From Flavobacterium sp. (GTDB lineage Bacteria; Bacteroidota; Bacteroidia; Flavobacteriales; Flavobacteriaceae), in assembly GCA_016714905.1 (NCBI GenBank), contig JADKBW010000008.1, positions 131,001-195,000 on the forward strand: a stretch of 64,000 nt of DNA. Direction: 5' to 3'. Both the position numbers and the translations under genes were made by a program. The notes beneath the pieces are model-generated. The model was given only the letters and a program-made list of their open reading frames with translations. It searched no databases and was not told where the DNA came from. Positions 1-10,143 of the stretch are shown here, one piece after another (position 1 is the first letter of the stretch; each line of letters opens with the position of its first letter).

Positions 1-119
1 CATTTCAATCAAAGGAAACGAACGCAGATGGTTATATTAATTGAATTTTAAGGAAATCTTAGGTGTATCTTAAACCAATTATCTCAACATACAACGAATT
101 TTGTTACAAATACAATACA

Positions 120-2214
120 ATGCTCCAAAAGAAATTCATTCCTTTCCTTTACCTCGCCTTTTTCTATCTTGTCATAACTTGCTTATTTCTGCGGATTGTG
201 GGCTTTTTCATCCAATCACCGATGCAAATTTTAGTGTCATAGAACTTATCAAAATTTTTCTGCTTGGCGCACTTTCCGACTTCTTCGTATTTGTACTTGC
301 GAGTAGTTTTCTTTGGTTGTATTTGCTTTTTATTTCTAATTCAAAATACGATAAACCTTATGGATATGTTATACTAGCCCTATTGGTTGGACTCCTACTC
401 TATATCAAATTTGGTAATACGATTCTAAACGAATATGGCGGATCGTTGCCAGAAGTAGTAATAACTTTTATTTCTATCAAAACATTCTTTTTTTGTCTGC
501 TATTATTTGTCCCAAAATATCGCAAGCTAATTCGATTTTGGCTGTTTTGCTCCGTAGTTTTTCTGTACAATTTGATCATCATACAAAACTAGTATCAGCG
601 AATATTTCTTTTGGAATGAATTCGGAGTTCGCTATAATTTTATTGCCGTTGACTATTTAATTTATACCAATGAAGTCATCGGAAATATTATGGAGTCGTA
701 TCCAGTAATTCCAATTTTTACTGGTTTGTTTCTGGTCTCTGGTGTAATCACCTACTTGATTGTCAAGAAACCAAAGTGTATTTGGACGAACTACCAACGT
801 TGAAAGAAAAAGGACAAATGATATTGGTAATAATCGCTTTCAGCGCCTTTCAATTGTAATGATTCCCTTTCTGGCAAACAAAGAAAATTCGTCGAATATT
901 TTTGCTAATGAACTCCAAGCAAACGGAATTCATAAGTTCTATTTAGCCTTCATGAATAACGAATTAGATTATTTGAAATTTTATAAGACCTTACCCGATT
1001 CAGAAGCGTTTGCTATTTTAGAAAAGCAAATTCCTGGAATAAAAAGTGATAAAATCTTAAGAAAAATTGAAAGTGATTCTGCAGAAGTGCGTAAAAATGT
1101 TGTCTTGATTACGATCGAAAGTTATAGCGCTGATTTCATGAGCCATTATGGCAATACAGAGCAACTAACGCCATTCCTGGATAGCTTATCAAACAAAAGT
1201 TTGTTCTTTGACAATTTATATGCTGTCGGCAATAGAACCGTTCGTGGATTGGAAGCCGTGACTTTATGCTTGCCTCCGACTGCTGGCGAAAGTGTGATCA
1301 AAAGAAAAGACAATAAAAACAAGTTTTCGACGGCTTCAGTATTCAAAAAGAAAGGCTATCAAGTAAAATTTCTATATGGTGGTGATGCTTACTTCGATAA
1401 TATGGAAGATTTCTTTTCCGGAAATGGATATGATATCGTTGACAAAAAATCATTAAGTCCAAACGAAATAACTTTTTCCAATGTTTGGGGTGTATGCGAC
1501 GAAGACATGGCAAAAAAAGCGATTCAAGTTATGAATGTTGAAGCCCAAACCGGCAAACCATTCTTCAATCATTGGATGACCGTCAGCAACCACAGACCCT
1601 TTACGTATCCTGATGGTCGTATTGATATTCCAGGAAATTCCAAATCACGAGCAGGTGGCGTAAAGTATACTGACTTTGCTTTGCGACAGTTCTTCAAAAT
1701 GGCGCAGAAACAATCTTGGTACAACAACACCGTTTTTGTTATCCTAGCAGACCATTGCGCTTCTAGTGCTGGAAAGACCGAATTACCTTTAGACAAGTAT
1801 AGAATTCCAGCTTTGATCTTTAACCCGAATCATCAAAAAGCGCAAAATTGCAATAAGCTGATGTCGCAAATTGACTTGATGCCAACGCTCTTTGGATTGC
1901 TTCACTTTAATTACGAAAGTAAATTCTTTGGTCAAGACGTTTTAATACCAGCATATAAGCCTCGTGCTCTTATAGCAACGTATCAAAATCTCGGACTAAT
2001 TAAGGACAATATTTTGACAATTCTTTCCCCAAAACAAGACGTGAAGCAATTTCATTTGGATGTGATCAACAATCCGAAATTGACAGTTGATTTTCAATTG
2101 TATTATGATGAAAATCAAATGACTCGAATTAGAAAAGATTTGGTAAAAGAGACGATTTCATACTACCAAACAGCTTCCGAAATCCTTAAGAAGAAGCGCT
2201 ACCAAAATGAGTAG
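120..2214 (+). pseudogene. LTA synthase / phosphoglycerol transferase-like sulfatase-fold membrane protein, multiply frameshifted
   Basis: The reading frame must be pieced together. A hydrophobic N-terminus starts at ATG 120, shifts near 202, again near 581, near 772 and near 846, and is then open to 2214. The membrane part (several helices, about 120-700) is followed by an extracytoplasmic alkaline-phosphatase-superfamily domain. Visible there are VVLITIESYS (about 1099-1128, metal-ligand Glu), GNRTVRGLEA with the expected nucleophile Thr (about 1230-1260), and LADHC near 1745 (metal ligands). Family members transfer glycerophosphate or related groups at the outer face of the inner membrane. 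Four shifts in 750 bp followed by a clean 450-codon frame suggest poor sequence quality or a real pseudogene; I cannot tell which. Fold assignment is fairly sure, the substrate is not. Confidence 0.72.
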
Positions 2215-2219
2215 CATCG

Positions 2220-2663
2220 TTACGATTTAGAATTATTCCGTAACATTGATAAATACTGTTGCGGCGTTTCACGGCTATAAACACCTACTTTATGGGTGAT
2301 TTTGGCGTCTTTGTTCAAAACTACAACGTGAGGAAAAAACCCGTCTTTGTTATACTTTTCAACAATAAGTAAATTTTTTTCTAGTTGGTCTTTGGTCAAT
2401 TCTTCCGCTTCATAGGAAAAGTCAATTTTGACCAATACATAGTTTTCACTAGCAAATTCAATAAACTCTGGTGATTTGAAAATATTTCGCTCCAATTTAT
2501 TGCACACATCACAACGCTCTGGTACAGAAAAAAACAACAATACTTTTTTGTTTTGCTGCGCGGCTTCCTTTAAACCAATTTGTAAATCACTTTGCCACTG
2601 CTGGGCTTGACTGTCGAGCGACGAAAACGCTAGACATACAAGAATAAAAAGTCCTTTCTTCAT
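2220..2663 (-). CDS. Secreted thioredoxin-fold protein
   Basis: 147 residues with a signal peptide (MKKGLFILVC..., cleavage around QA-QQ at 20-22). The rest is a thioredoxin-like fold: a helix and beta strand (VLLFFSVPERCDVC) with a CxxC pair at residues 51-54, then PEFIEF, VLVKIDF and a cis-Pro-like FFPHVVVL. This matches the periplasmic thioredoxin_7/DUF255-like proteins of Bacteroidetes that reduce disulfides or act as chaperones outside the cytoplasm. It is convergent with the upstream membrane protein (5 bp gap), so it is an independent transcript. The partner is unknown. CxxC with intervening Asp-Val is unusual but keeps both cysteines. Confidence 0.75.
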   Translation of the reverse strand: MKKGLFILVCLAFSSLDSQAQQWQSDLQIGLKEAAQQNKKVLLFFSVPERCDVCNKLERNIFKSPEFIEFASENYVLVKIDFSYEAEELTKDQLEKNLLIVEKYNKDGFFPHVVVLNKDAKITHKVGVYSRETPQQYLSMLRNNSKS

Positions 2664-2813
2664 TAGTAAGCCTTTTTCAAATTCACATCAAATGTAGGAT
2701 TTATACTTTAAAAAAATAATATTCACTAATACTTTTTCATGACTTTATCTATAGTTCATTATGTAAACTCATATCTTTCTTAACTTCGCCATTACCAATA
2801 ACGGTTTAACAGC

Positions 2814-3443
2814 ATGAATCCCTACGAAGAAACTTTTGAAACTTGGAATAAAGTCGCGCAAATCTACGAAGACAAGTTTATGAATTTAGACTTGTATAAT
2901 GATACTTACGACTTGTTTTGTGAGATGATTGAAATTGAAAATCCAAAGATATTAGAATTGGGTTGTGGACCAGGGAATATAACAAAGTACGTTCATTCAA
3001 TACGACCCTATTTTGCAATTGAAGCGATAGATGCGGCTCCAAATATGATTGAATTGGCAAAGAAAAATTGTCCTTCCGCAGATTGTAAAGTCATGGATAT
3101 TAGATTAATCAGCCAATTAAAATCAAAATACGAAGGAATCATTTGCGGGTTTTGCATTCCCTATATTTCGCACTCTGAATTAACTCAATTGATTTCAGAT
3201 GCCAGTCATTTATTAACCCAATCGGGAGTGCTATATTTGAGTTTTGTTGACGGGAATTATTCTGACTCCGGGTTTAAAACAAGTAGTACTGGTGACCGGA
3301 CTTATTTCTATTATCATAGTTTAGTTGGAATTACAAAACTACTTGAAAAACAGAACTTTAAAATCCTTCATCTACTTCCTGTTTTGTACTCCAACAATGA
3401 CGAAACGAGAGAAGTTCATACAATCATTATTGCGCAAAAATGA
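2814..3443 (+). CDS. Class I SAM-dependent methyltransferase
   Basis: 209 residues. The glycine-rich SAM-binding motif I, ILELGCGPGN, lies at residues 46-55, followed by EAIDAAPNMIELAKK (ribose-binding acidic residue) and KVMDIR, the motif II region. This is the usual Rossmann methyltransferase order. The substrate is not evident: small-molecule methyltransferases of this size are diverse. The stop overlaps the start of the downstream acetyltransferase by 4 bp (ATGA), so the two are translationally coupled and probably serve the same modification or resistance-like role. Confidence 0.85.
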   Translation: MNPYEETFETWNKVAQIYEDKFMNLDLYNDTYDLFCEMIEIENPKILELGCGPGNITKYVHSIRPYFAIEAIDAAPNMIELAKKNCPSADCKVMDIRLISQLKSKYEGIICGFCIPYISHSELTQLISDASHLLTQSGVLYLSFVDGNYSDSGFKTSSTGDRTYFYYHSLVGITKLLEKQNFKILHLLPVLYSNNDETREVHTIIIAQK

Positions 3444-3946
3444 ATTCAATCAAAGTACTCGAAACGAAACGATTGTATCTAAGACGCATGACCGTTGAAG
3501 ATGCAGAGAATGCTTATCTACTCAATCTTGATCCTGAAGTAATTCAGTATACTGGTGATGATTCTTTTGAAAGTATTGAAGTTGCAAGACAATTTCTAGC
3601 AAGTTATAGTCACTACGACCACTATGATTTTGGGAGATGGGCTGTGATTTCGAAAGAGAATGATGAATTCTTAGGTTGGTGTGGACTTAAATTTACCCCA
3701 GAATTAGACGAATACGACATTGGCTTTCGCTTTTTTAAAAAACACTGGAACATAGGTTACGCAACCGAAGCTGCTCAAGCTTGTATCGATTTGGGATTCA
3801 ATCACTACAAGTTAACTACAATTGTAGGACGCGCAAGAAAAGAAAATATAGGTTCTATTCGCGTATTAGAAAAAATTGGGCTTACTTATTTTGGAGATTT
3901 TGACTTTGACGGGAATGCCGGTGTGATTTACGCTATCAATAGATAA
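3440..3946 (+). CDS. GNAT family N-acetyltransferase (RimJ/RimL type)
   Basis: 168 residues. The start TKRLYLRRMTVEDAE is the typical opening of the RimJ/RimL group. The acetyl-CoA pyrophosphate-binding turn appears as HWNIGYATEA, followed by a helix and ENIGSIRVLEKIGL, the motif B region with the usual SxxVLEK-GF pattern. Proteins of this group acetylate N-terminal amines of ribosomal proteins or small amines; the substrate here cannot be named. It overlaps the preceding methyltransferase by 4 bp and ends head-on with the minus-strand gene at 3947. Confidence 0.87.
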   Translation: MNSIKVLETKRLYLRRMTVEDAENAYLLNLDPEVIQYTGDDSFESIEVARQFLASYSHYDHYDFGRWAVISKENDEFLGWCGLKFTPELDEYDIGFRFFKKHWNIGYATEAAQACIDLGFNHYKLTTIVGRARKENIGSIRVLEKIGLTYFGDFDFDGNAGVIYAINR

Positions 3947-5976
3947 CTACAACATCCCATTGTATTTTCTAATAAACCACTCGCTACCGAGTGCAACCGC
4001 AATCAAAATAAGCAACCAAACCCAATCAATTAAAGGCGTTTTCTTTACAATCGCTTTTTCAATAGCTTTGTAATTTGGGTTTTCTACCAACGTCTTTATC
4101 AAATTATCAACTTGACTCGGCATAAAAACAGCCCCTTGCGTCTGTACAGCCAATTGTTGCAGCTTTTTCAAATCTGGGTTCACAAATTGTTTTTCGATAT
4201 CAAAATCGAGAATTTCGAAATAACCATTATACGTCGTATTCGAGTTCAACTCCTTAACTGCAAACTGGTATTGCCCTGCTGCTAGTCCATCGAGGTTTAC
4301 TTTAAATGCATTGCTACTTCGCAATAAATCGTATTTCTTATTTTGCTTCGTATTCTTATTGGTTACCGAAATGGTCAATCGTGCTTTTTCATCCAACTCG
4401 TAATTCTTATTAAAATACTGCGCACTGATCTCAATAGCATCTCCCGAATTATAAAAACTCTCGTGATTGACTACCAAAGATTTTCTGGAATTATTTGAAG
4501 ACAAATACTGAATGATCTTATCGGCAAACACATCAAACTTCTCGTACGATTTTGTCTCAACATGACTATGCATGCGCCATTTCCAGATGTTTTCGCCTAA
4601 TAAAAAGGCGGTGCGCTTTCCTTGAGTCTCTGCGAACGCTAACAAAGGTGCATTGGTCTCAATATTTCTAAATTTTAGACGAAAGTAAAACCTCAACATT
4701 AGCATTAGTGGTAATGGTTCCAAAAGCATTTTGCAAAGGCGGAAATTGATCAAAACCAATATCGTCTAAAGCAAACAAAATTGAATTGAGATTGAAAGCT
4801 GCCTATATAATCCTCGCGCTGGCCGCTCATCCTAAAAACCAAACTACTTTGATATTGATTCAATGTGGTAAAATCCGTACTTGTCCCCGTGATGATAAAG
4901 GTATTGACTTGAGCAATCGCATTGCTTTCAAAAACCGACTTAAAGTTGCTGGACGGCTGATACAAAATTAAAACATTATAATCTGATAACGATTTGATTT
5001 CATTAGGTTTAAGTATTGTTACTTTTCGCTGTGAATTAGTTTCAATAGAACGTTTCAAAGCGCCAATATCTGGATGATTCAACTCAGAAATAATCGCAAT
5101 ATTGGTCTTCTGATCGATGACTTCAACCGCAAAATTCTTGGTGTTATTGTACGAGTTTTTTTCCGACTCACTCGAGGTAATCGAGGCTTTAAAAATCTGC
5201 AAACCGACCTGGTTAGCTGGAAGCAAGACATTCACTATTGCCGATTTTTTTTCGGGTGAAAACGAAATAGTCTGAGTGTTTAAAATCGTGTTTCCTTGTG
5301 CTATTTTGAAATTTGCTGATATAGATTTCGTTCCGGCATAATTCAAGAAAACTTCAACTGGAAATTTATTCTTATGAAAAGCGTATTTATTGACATTGAG
5401 TTGTCCAATTTTAATATCTAAAAAAGTCGTCGTATCTCCCAAAACTAGCGGGTAGACTTTGGTATTGACATCAAATCCATACACGTAATCGTTCCCGATG
5501 GTTTGGTTCCCGTCTGAAATCAAAATAGTTGGAAAAGTGGCATTGCGATAAATGCTTTTCAGATTCTTCGCCACTTCTTCAATGTTGGTTTGTTTTCCTT
5601 TAAAATCGAAATCGGTGGCCGTTTCAAACTCCGAATCAAAACGATACGATTGCACTTCAAACTTATCTTTTAGTGCTGAATTTGAACTGAGTTTTTCATA
5701 CAATTCTAAAGCATTCACCTTCGCCTTCAAATCGACTATCGAACTCGAATTGTCAACTATAATCGGCAACGGCGTTTTAATCGTTTCAAACGTTTTGTTT
5801 CGTAAAATCGGATTGATCAACAACAATAAAACCCCAAATACAGCTGCAAATCGCAAGCCAGCAAGCAACCAAGTTAGTTTACTGACATTACTGTTCTTAT
5901 AAAAATATTGGTAAAAAGATAATCCTACAGCAATTAGCAAAGAGAGTAGAATTAATAAAATTGTTGTGATTGTCAT
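3947..5976 (-). CDS. VWA-like membrane protein (Bacteroidetes hypothetical), frameshifted twice
   Basis: Two overlapping minus frames join into one protein of about 675 residues. One extra base in the A-run at 4777-4780 and one in the A-run at 4670-4672 break it; removing them gives a continuous reading through FALDDIGFDQF and then SSKIRNIETNAPL. N-terminal helices (residues 5-25 and 38-58), then a von Willebrand factor A-like domain with PIIVDNSSSI (MIDAS-like DxSxS), ILISDGNQTIGN, a beta-rich extracytoplasmic region, and a final helix WVWLLILIAVALGSEWFIRKY. This is the layout of BatA-like or glutamine-amidotransferase-like membrane proteins beside fabG in flavobacteria. The function is unknown. 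The leader carries a heptanucleotide array (5980-6020). Confidence 0.7.
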
Positions 5977-5979
5977 TGA

Positions 5980-6020
5980 GTTGTAGGTTGTAGGTTGTAA
6001 GTTGTATGATGTAAGTTGGT
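5980..6020. repeat. Heptanucleotide tandem array, leader of the VWA-like gene
   Basis: Five consecutive 7-nt units of the form GTTGTAN (one unit GATGTAA), in strict phase and ending 3 bp before the start codon at 5976. On the transcript strand this reads as TACAACN units leading into TCA-ATG. It is the same unit type as 60225-60273. Confidence 0.85.
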
Positions 6021-6118
6021 TTTTAGTTAGTTATCGTTTGATTTACTCAAAAAACTCAAGTAAAGAGTGTATTAAAGACATAAAACTCTGAACCCATAAC
6101 ATACAACGTACAACGTTC

Positions 6119-6866
6119 CTAAGTCAGCATTCCTCCATCCACATTCAACACTTGTCCCGTCACATAAGCGCTCATATCCGAAGCCAAGAACAAACAGGCA
6201 TTGGCAACATCTACTGGTCGTTCCGCCACGTTTCAACGGAATAGAATCTCGCCAGCCTTGCACCACATCTTCATTGAGTTTTGCCGTCATTTCAGTTTCA
6301 ATAAAACCTGGCGCAATGGCATTGCAACGAATGTTTCTCGATCCCAATTCTAAAGCCACCGACTTAGTAAAGCCAATAACTCCCGCTTTCGACGCCGCGT
6401 AATTGGTTTGTCCGGCGTTACCCTTCACTCCTACTACGGAACTCATATTGATAATCGAGCCCGCACGCTGTTTCAAAAAGGTTTTTTGAATGGCTTTAGT
6501 CATGTTGAAAACCGACTTCAAATTGACTTCAATCACTTTATCAAAATCTTCCTCTGACATACGCATAAGCAAATTGTCTTTGGTGATTCCGGCGTTATTG
6601 ATCAATATGTCTACCGTTCCAAATTCAGCGATAACGGCATCTACAAAAGTTTGTGCTTCGTTAAAATCCGCTGCGTTGCTTTGGTATCCTTTCGCCTTTA
6701 TTCCTAGAGCATTCAATTCGTTTTCTAATGCTAAGGCAGATTCTACCGATGAGCTGTACGTAAATGCGACATTCGCACCATGTTGTGCAAAAACTTCCGC
6801 AATTCCTTTTCCGATGCCACGGCTGGCGCCAGTAATAATGGCTACTTTTCCTTCTAGTAATTTCAT
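6119..6866 (-). CDS. fabG: 3-oxoacyl-[acyl-carrier-protein] reductase FabG, one frameshift
   Basis: Short-chain dehydrogenase that reduces 3-oxoacyl-ACP with NADPH in type II fatty acid synthesis (cytoplasm). Visible: TGASRGIGKGIA (cofactor-binding TGxxxGxG, about residues 13-24), NNAGIT, the catalytic Ser in INMSSVVG, and YAASKAG (YxxxK). The open frame breaks near the C-terminus: one extra base at 6218 turns GGTPVDVANACLFLAS into nonsense. Correcting it gives the expected ending NVDGGMLT with the stop at 6119-6121, about 248 residues. FabG is normally essential, so the break is most simply a sequence error. Confidence 0.9.
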
Positions 6867-6883
6867 TTTTAAACTTATTTGTT

Positions 6884-6955
6884 AGAAGCTATTCCTGCTT
6901 TCGCTTTTATCTTTGCTTCCTGCGTCGCAAAGGATATCAGCTCTATCAGGGCTAT
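6884..6955 (-). repeat. Dispersed TAGCCC...TAGCTTCT element, copy A
   Basis: Read on the minus strand this begins TAGCCCTGAT, continues with ATCCTTTG and AAAGATA, and ends GGAATAGCTTCT. It shares borders and the internal ATCCTTT/AAAGAT pair with copies at 39185, 47352, 53803, 55107 and 60352. It sits in the gap between fabG and the sigma-factor gene. Confidence 0.72.
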
Positions 6956-7062
6956 TAAACGTCGGTCAAATATAACACTATTTGTGGTTTGAAAAAATTC
7001 TGATTTTCTTTTTAAACTTTCGTCAAAAAAAATGTTCTGATAAAATTACTTACTTTTCGCCC

Positions 7063-7611
7063 ATGAATAATGATGCCGCTTATTTCCAAATGATTTATAA
7101 TCAATACAGTGTATTGGTGTATAATGTGGCATTACAATATTTGCAAAATATCGAAGACGCGGAAGAAATTACGCAAGACGTTTTTATTCAAGTCCATTCC
7201 GCTATCGATAAATTCGACCAAAGATCATCTTTAAAGACTTGGATTTACAGAATTACCATCAACAAAAGTCTCGATTTCATCAAACACAAAAATAGCAAAA
7301 AACGTTTTTTTATTTTCGGAAGCAAAAGTCAAAACGAAAATGACTACTTAAATGCCTCTCATTTTGAACATCCTGGAATTCTAATGGAGAATAAGGAAAA
7401 GGCAGCTGTTCTTTATGGTGTTATCAATGAGTTGACTGAAAATCAAAAAACAGCCTTTATACTTTCTAAGATGGACGGACTATCCAATCCGGAAATTTCT
7501 GAAATCATGCAACTCAGCATTTCGTCTGTGGAGTCTCTGATTTTCAGAGCCAAAGCAACGTTAAAAGAAAAATTAGCAAACAAATTTGAGGAATACCGCA
7601 AGAAAAAATAA
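7063..7611 (+). CDS. ECF RNA polymerase sigma factor (metal-stress type by context)
   Basis: 182 residues from ATG 7063. An upstream in-frame ATG at 6982 would add 27 poorly conserved residues, so I reject it. Sigma region 2: LQYLQNIEDAEEITQDVFIQV and SSLKTWIYRITIN. Region 4: LTENQKTAFILSKMDGLSNPEI followed by a helix-turn-helix (EIMQLSISSVESLIFRAK). It directs RNA polymerase to a small regulon. Twenty bp downstream comes a short one-helix protein and then a CnrX/Spy-like protein, the same order of parts as in metal-sensing CnrH-type systems. It heads an apparent operon to 15470, so it probably controls its own operon. Confidence 0.9.
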   Translation: MNNDAAYFQMIYNQYSVLVYNVALQYLQNIEDAEEITQDVFIQVHSAIDKFDQRSSLKTWIYRITINKSLDFIKHKNSKKRFFIFGSKSQNENDYLNASHFEHPGILMENKEKAAVLYGVINELTENQKTAFILSKMDGLSNPEISEIMQLSISSVESLIFRAKATLKEKLANKFEEYRKKK

Positions 7612-7631
7612 TTTAACTCGTCTATACCCAC

Positions 7632-7907
7632 ATGGAACAAGAAAACTGGATCAACGAAATACTCGACAGCACCAACGGAATGACTTCTGTGATGCCTGAT
7701 GCACAGCTGTTTTCAAAAATTCAAAATAGAATCGAAACCCAGAAAACAGTCAATCCACAATGGGTTTGGTTGGCAGCCGCTAGTATTATTCTATTGGTCG
7801 CACTGAACGTAAAATTCATTTTTTTCGAAACTTCTAACGAAGAAAGAGCTACAGAGCTTATCGTTTCTTCCATTTCAAAATCCAATCAATTGTATAATCA
7901 TGGATAA
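7632..7907 (+). CDS. Short single-helix membrane protein, candidate anti-sigma factor
   Basis: 91 residues. A cytoplasmic N-terminus of about 43 residues (MEQENWINEILDSTNGMTSV...), one transmembrane helix (residues 44-65, WVWLAAASIILLVALNV), and a 25-residue outer tail. It is the size and layout of CnrY, the anti-sigma factor of the nickel/cobalt system, but sequence identity to CnrY is not apparent. It lies between the sigma gene (20 bp gap) and the periplasmic sensor candidate (8 bp overlap), which is the basis for the inferred role of holding the sigma factor at the membrane. Confidence 0.65.
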   Translation: MEQENWINEILDSTNGMTSVMPDAQLFSKIQNRIETQKTVNPQWVWLAAASIILLVALNVKFIFFETSNEERATELIVSSISKSNQLYNHG

Positions 7908-8367
7908 AATCAAAGTATTATCTTTTGCCGTCATCGCACTTTTACTACTCAACTTTGGAACTTTAGGATTTCTATTGCTTTCGGGACCGAAACACGATCG
8001 CAGACCTCCACATCGCATGCCCAAAGAAATCATCATCGACAAATTACAATTGGATGCAGCTCAGCAAGCAGCTTATCAAACACTAATTGATTGGCATCGC
8101 GGCACGATTGATAGTCTTGACCAGCAAATTAGAAGTACAAAAAATGATTTGTACTTACAATTAACCCAAAAGACAATTGATATAAAAACTAAAGACAGTT
8201 TGATTGCAAGATTGGCCAGTGACCAGAAAGCAATTGAAGAAACCCATTTCAAACATTTTCATGATATTAAGAATTTGTGCAAACCAAATCAAATGAATAG
8301 TTTTAATGAATTGACTGAAGAACTATCCCGAATTTTTGGAAGAAAACCAAAGCCAAGACATGATTAG
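7900..8367 (+). CDS. CnrX/Spy-like periplasmic heavy-metal sensor candidate
   Basis: 155 residues: an N-terminal anchor helix (4-28) and a helical periplasmic domain rich in Gln/Lys/Asp, the Spy/CpxP/CnrX pattern (LDAAQQAAYQTLIDWHRGTIDSL). Potential metal ligands cluster at H32, H38, H66, then H116, H119, H121, C127 and M132. CnrX binds metal through His/Glu/Met in comparable helices. I infer that it senses periplasmic metal and relays this to the upstream 91-residue protein. The 8 bp overlaps on both sides indicate coupled translation. Alternatively it could be a Spy-type chaperone without a sensing role. Confidence 0.75.
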   Translation: MDKIKVLSFAVIALLLLNFGTLGFLLLSGPKHDRRPPHRMPKEIIIDKLQLDAAQQAAYQTLIDWHRGTIDSLDQQIRSTKNDLYLQLTQKTIDIKTKDSLIARLASDQKAIEETHFKHFHDIKNLCKPNQMNSFNELTEELSRIFGRKPKPRHD

Positions 8368-9067
8368 ACAAAGAAATTGCATCATTATTTTTTTTATGTT
8401 TCTTTTTTCATTTGGGATTGATGCTCAGATAAAAAGAGATTCATTGGTGATGCAAATTCAGTTCAAGTATGGCGCTAGTCCGCTTGAACACAATAAAAAG
8501 TACATGACCAAATCTGATACTTTAGAAATCGAAACGGTCAAGTTCTACCTTTCAAATATCGAAATTGAATTTGACGATAAAAGCAAAATCAAGCCTAAAA
8601 ACAACTATTACTTGATTGATTGGGACAATCCAAAATCGTTCTTCATTCCAATTGCTTCGAGACAAAACAAAATCGTTTCAAAAGTTACTTTCAATATTGG
8701 TGTAGACAGCACTGCCAGTGTTTCCGGCGCTTTATCTGGTAATTTAGATCCAACAAATGGGATGTATTGGGCTTGGCAAAGTGGCTATATCAATATGAAA
8801 ATTGAAGGAAAAAGCAACAGTTGTAAAACGCGAAAAAATCAATTTCAATTTCATTTGGGCGGTTATTTGAAACCCAACTATGCCATAAGGAAAATTGAAA
8901 TTCCAATTCAAAAGAACCAAATTCAAAATGAAGCAATTAAAGTCATTGCGGATTTAGGGAATTTGTTTTCTGAAATATCTTTGAAAGAAACTAATTCTAT
9001 CATGATTCCCGGAAAAGCTGCGATGGAAATTGCTGATTTGTCTGCGAAAATATTTTCAGTGGAATGA
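8360..9067 (+). CDS. mbnP: MbnP family copper-associated protein
   Basis: 235 residues from ATG 8360; the in-frame ATG at 8336 lies inside the previous gene and before the signal peptide. Signal peptide 1-22 (FFMFLFSFGIDAQ). The body matches the MbnP family: FYLSNIEIEF, YYLIDWDNP, VTFNIGVDS, the tryptophan segment GMYWAWQSGYINMKIEG at residues 134-150 (W137, W139) and FHLGG with H165. Family knowledge: MbnP is periplasmic and binds copper after its partner MbnH oxidises a Trp to kynurenine. mbnH follows directly with a 4 bp overlap. No methanobactin precursor or biosynthesis genes lie nearby. Confidence 0.85.
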   Translation: MIRQRNCIIIFFMFLFSFGIDAQIKRDSLVMQIQFKYGASPLEHNKKYMTKSDTLEIETVKFYLSNIEIEFDDKSKIKPKNNYYLIDWDNPKSFFIPIASRQNKIVSKVTFNIGVDSTASVSGALSGNLDPTNGMYWAWQSGYINMKIEGKSNSCKTRKNQFQFHLGGYLKPNYAIRKIEIPIQKNQIQNEAIKVIADLGNLFSEISLKETNSIMIPGKAAMEIADLSAKIFSVE

Positions 9068-10080
9068 AAAAGTTAGTTATCTCATTGGTTTTTGCAATTT
9101 CAATAATTGGAATTTATGCTTTTTCAAAAAGCCAATTAACTCCTATTTACTTTGAAGTACCGCAAGGTTGGCCAAAACCACATTATGATTTTAAGAAAAA
9201 CCCACTGACGGAAGAAGGGTTTCAATTGGGCAGAAAATTGTTTTATGAACCGATTTTATCTCGAGACAATACAATCTCCTGCGCCAGTTGCCATTTGCAA
9301 GTTACCGGTTTTACGCATGTAGATCACGATTTAAGTCATGGCATTGACGGAAAAATTGGAAATCGAAATTCTTTAGCCTTAATGAACCTGGCTTGGTCAA
9401 AAGATTTTATGTGGGACGGCGGTGTGAATCATTTAGAAGTTCAACCACTCAATCCGATTACAAGTCCACTCGAAATGGATGAAACTTTAGAGCATGTCGT
9501 TCAAAAACTACAACAAACCACAGATTATCCTGGTTTATTTGAAAGAGCATTTGGGACTTCAAAAATTACGGGACAATTCACTTTGAAAGCTTTATCACAA
9601 TTTGTAGTCATGCTAAAATCCTCTAATTCCAAATACGATCAAGTTGTTCGAAAAGAAACTACGTTTAATGAACAAGAACAAAAAGGCTATGATTTGTTTA
9701 AAAAACATTGCGCTTCATGTCATCAAGAACCACTGTTCACTAGTAATCAATTTGAATACAATGGTTTAGCTGTCGACCCAACATTAAATGATTTTGGTAG
9801 AATGAAAATGACCGACAGAAAAGAAGATTCACTTCGATTTAAAGTGCCGACTTTGCGAAACATTCAGTTCACTTTCCCCTATATGCATGATGGACGATTT
9901 AAAACTTTGACAGAAGTAGTTAAACATTATAATACACTTTCTCGCAACAAATTGCTGCCAAAAGAACTTTCTAAACCTATGAATTTATCGGATATTGATC
10001 GGGTTGATATCGTTGCTTTTTTGAAAACATTGACTGATAATGAATTTTTATTTAACCCTAAATACGGATATCCAAAATAA
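9064..10080 (+). CDS. mbnH: MbnH-type di-haem cytochrome c peroxidase family enzyme
   Basis: 338 residues with an N-terminal signal/anchor (residues 4-20) and two haem c sites: CASCH at 73-77 and CASCH at 216-220. Also visible are the CCP-family landmarks WDGGVNHLEVQ, TSPLEMDE, VPTLRNIQFTFPYMHDGRF and a C-terminal helix DIVAFLKTL. Bacterial di-haem peroxidases reduce H2O2. The MbnH branch instead uses a high-valent di-haem state to oxidise a Trp in MbnP. Adjacency and overlap with mbnP favour the MbnH assignment over ordinary CcpA. The product is exported and needs the cytochrome c maturation pathway. Confidence 0.87.
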   Translation: MKKLVISLVFAISIIGIYAFSKSQLTPIYFEVPQGWPKPHYDFKKNPLTEEGFQLGRKLFYEPILSRDNTISCASCHLQVTGFTHVDHDLSHGIDGKIGNRNSLALMNLAWSKDFMWDGGVNHLEVQPLNPITSPLEMDETLEHVVQKLQQTTDYPGLFERAFGTSKITGQFTLKALSQFVVMLKSSNSKYDQVVRKETTFNEQEQKGYDLFKKHCASCHQEPLFTSNQFEYNGLAVDPTLNDFGRMKMTDRKEDSLRFKVPTLRNIQFTFPYMHDGRFKTLTEVVKHYNTLSRNKLLPKELSKPMNLSDIDRVDIVAFLKTLTDNEFLFNPKYGYPK

Positions 10081-10143
10081 TAGTTAATTTAATCGCAAGA
10101 ATATATAAAAACCATCGTCTATAACCAAAACCTATTTCCAATT

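Noticed and set aside
6982..7062. Longer N-terminus of the first sigma factor
   Set aside because: The extra 27 residues are Phe/Lys-rich and not sigma-like; ATG 7063 gives the normal family start and length.
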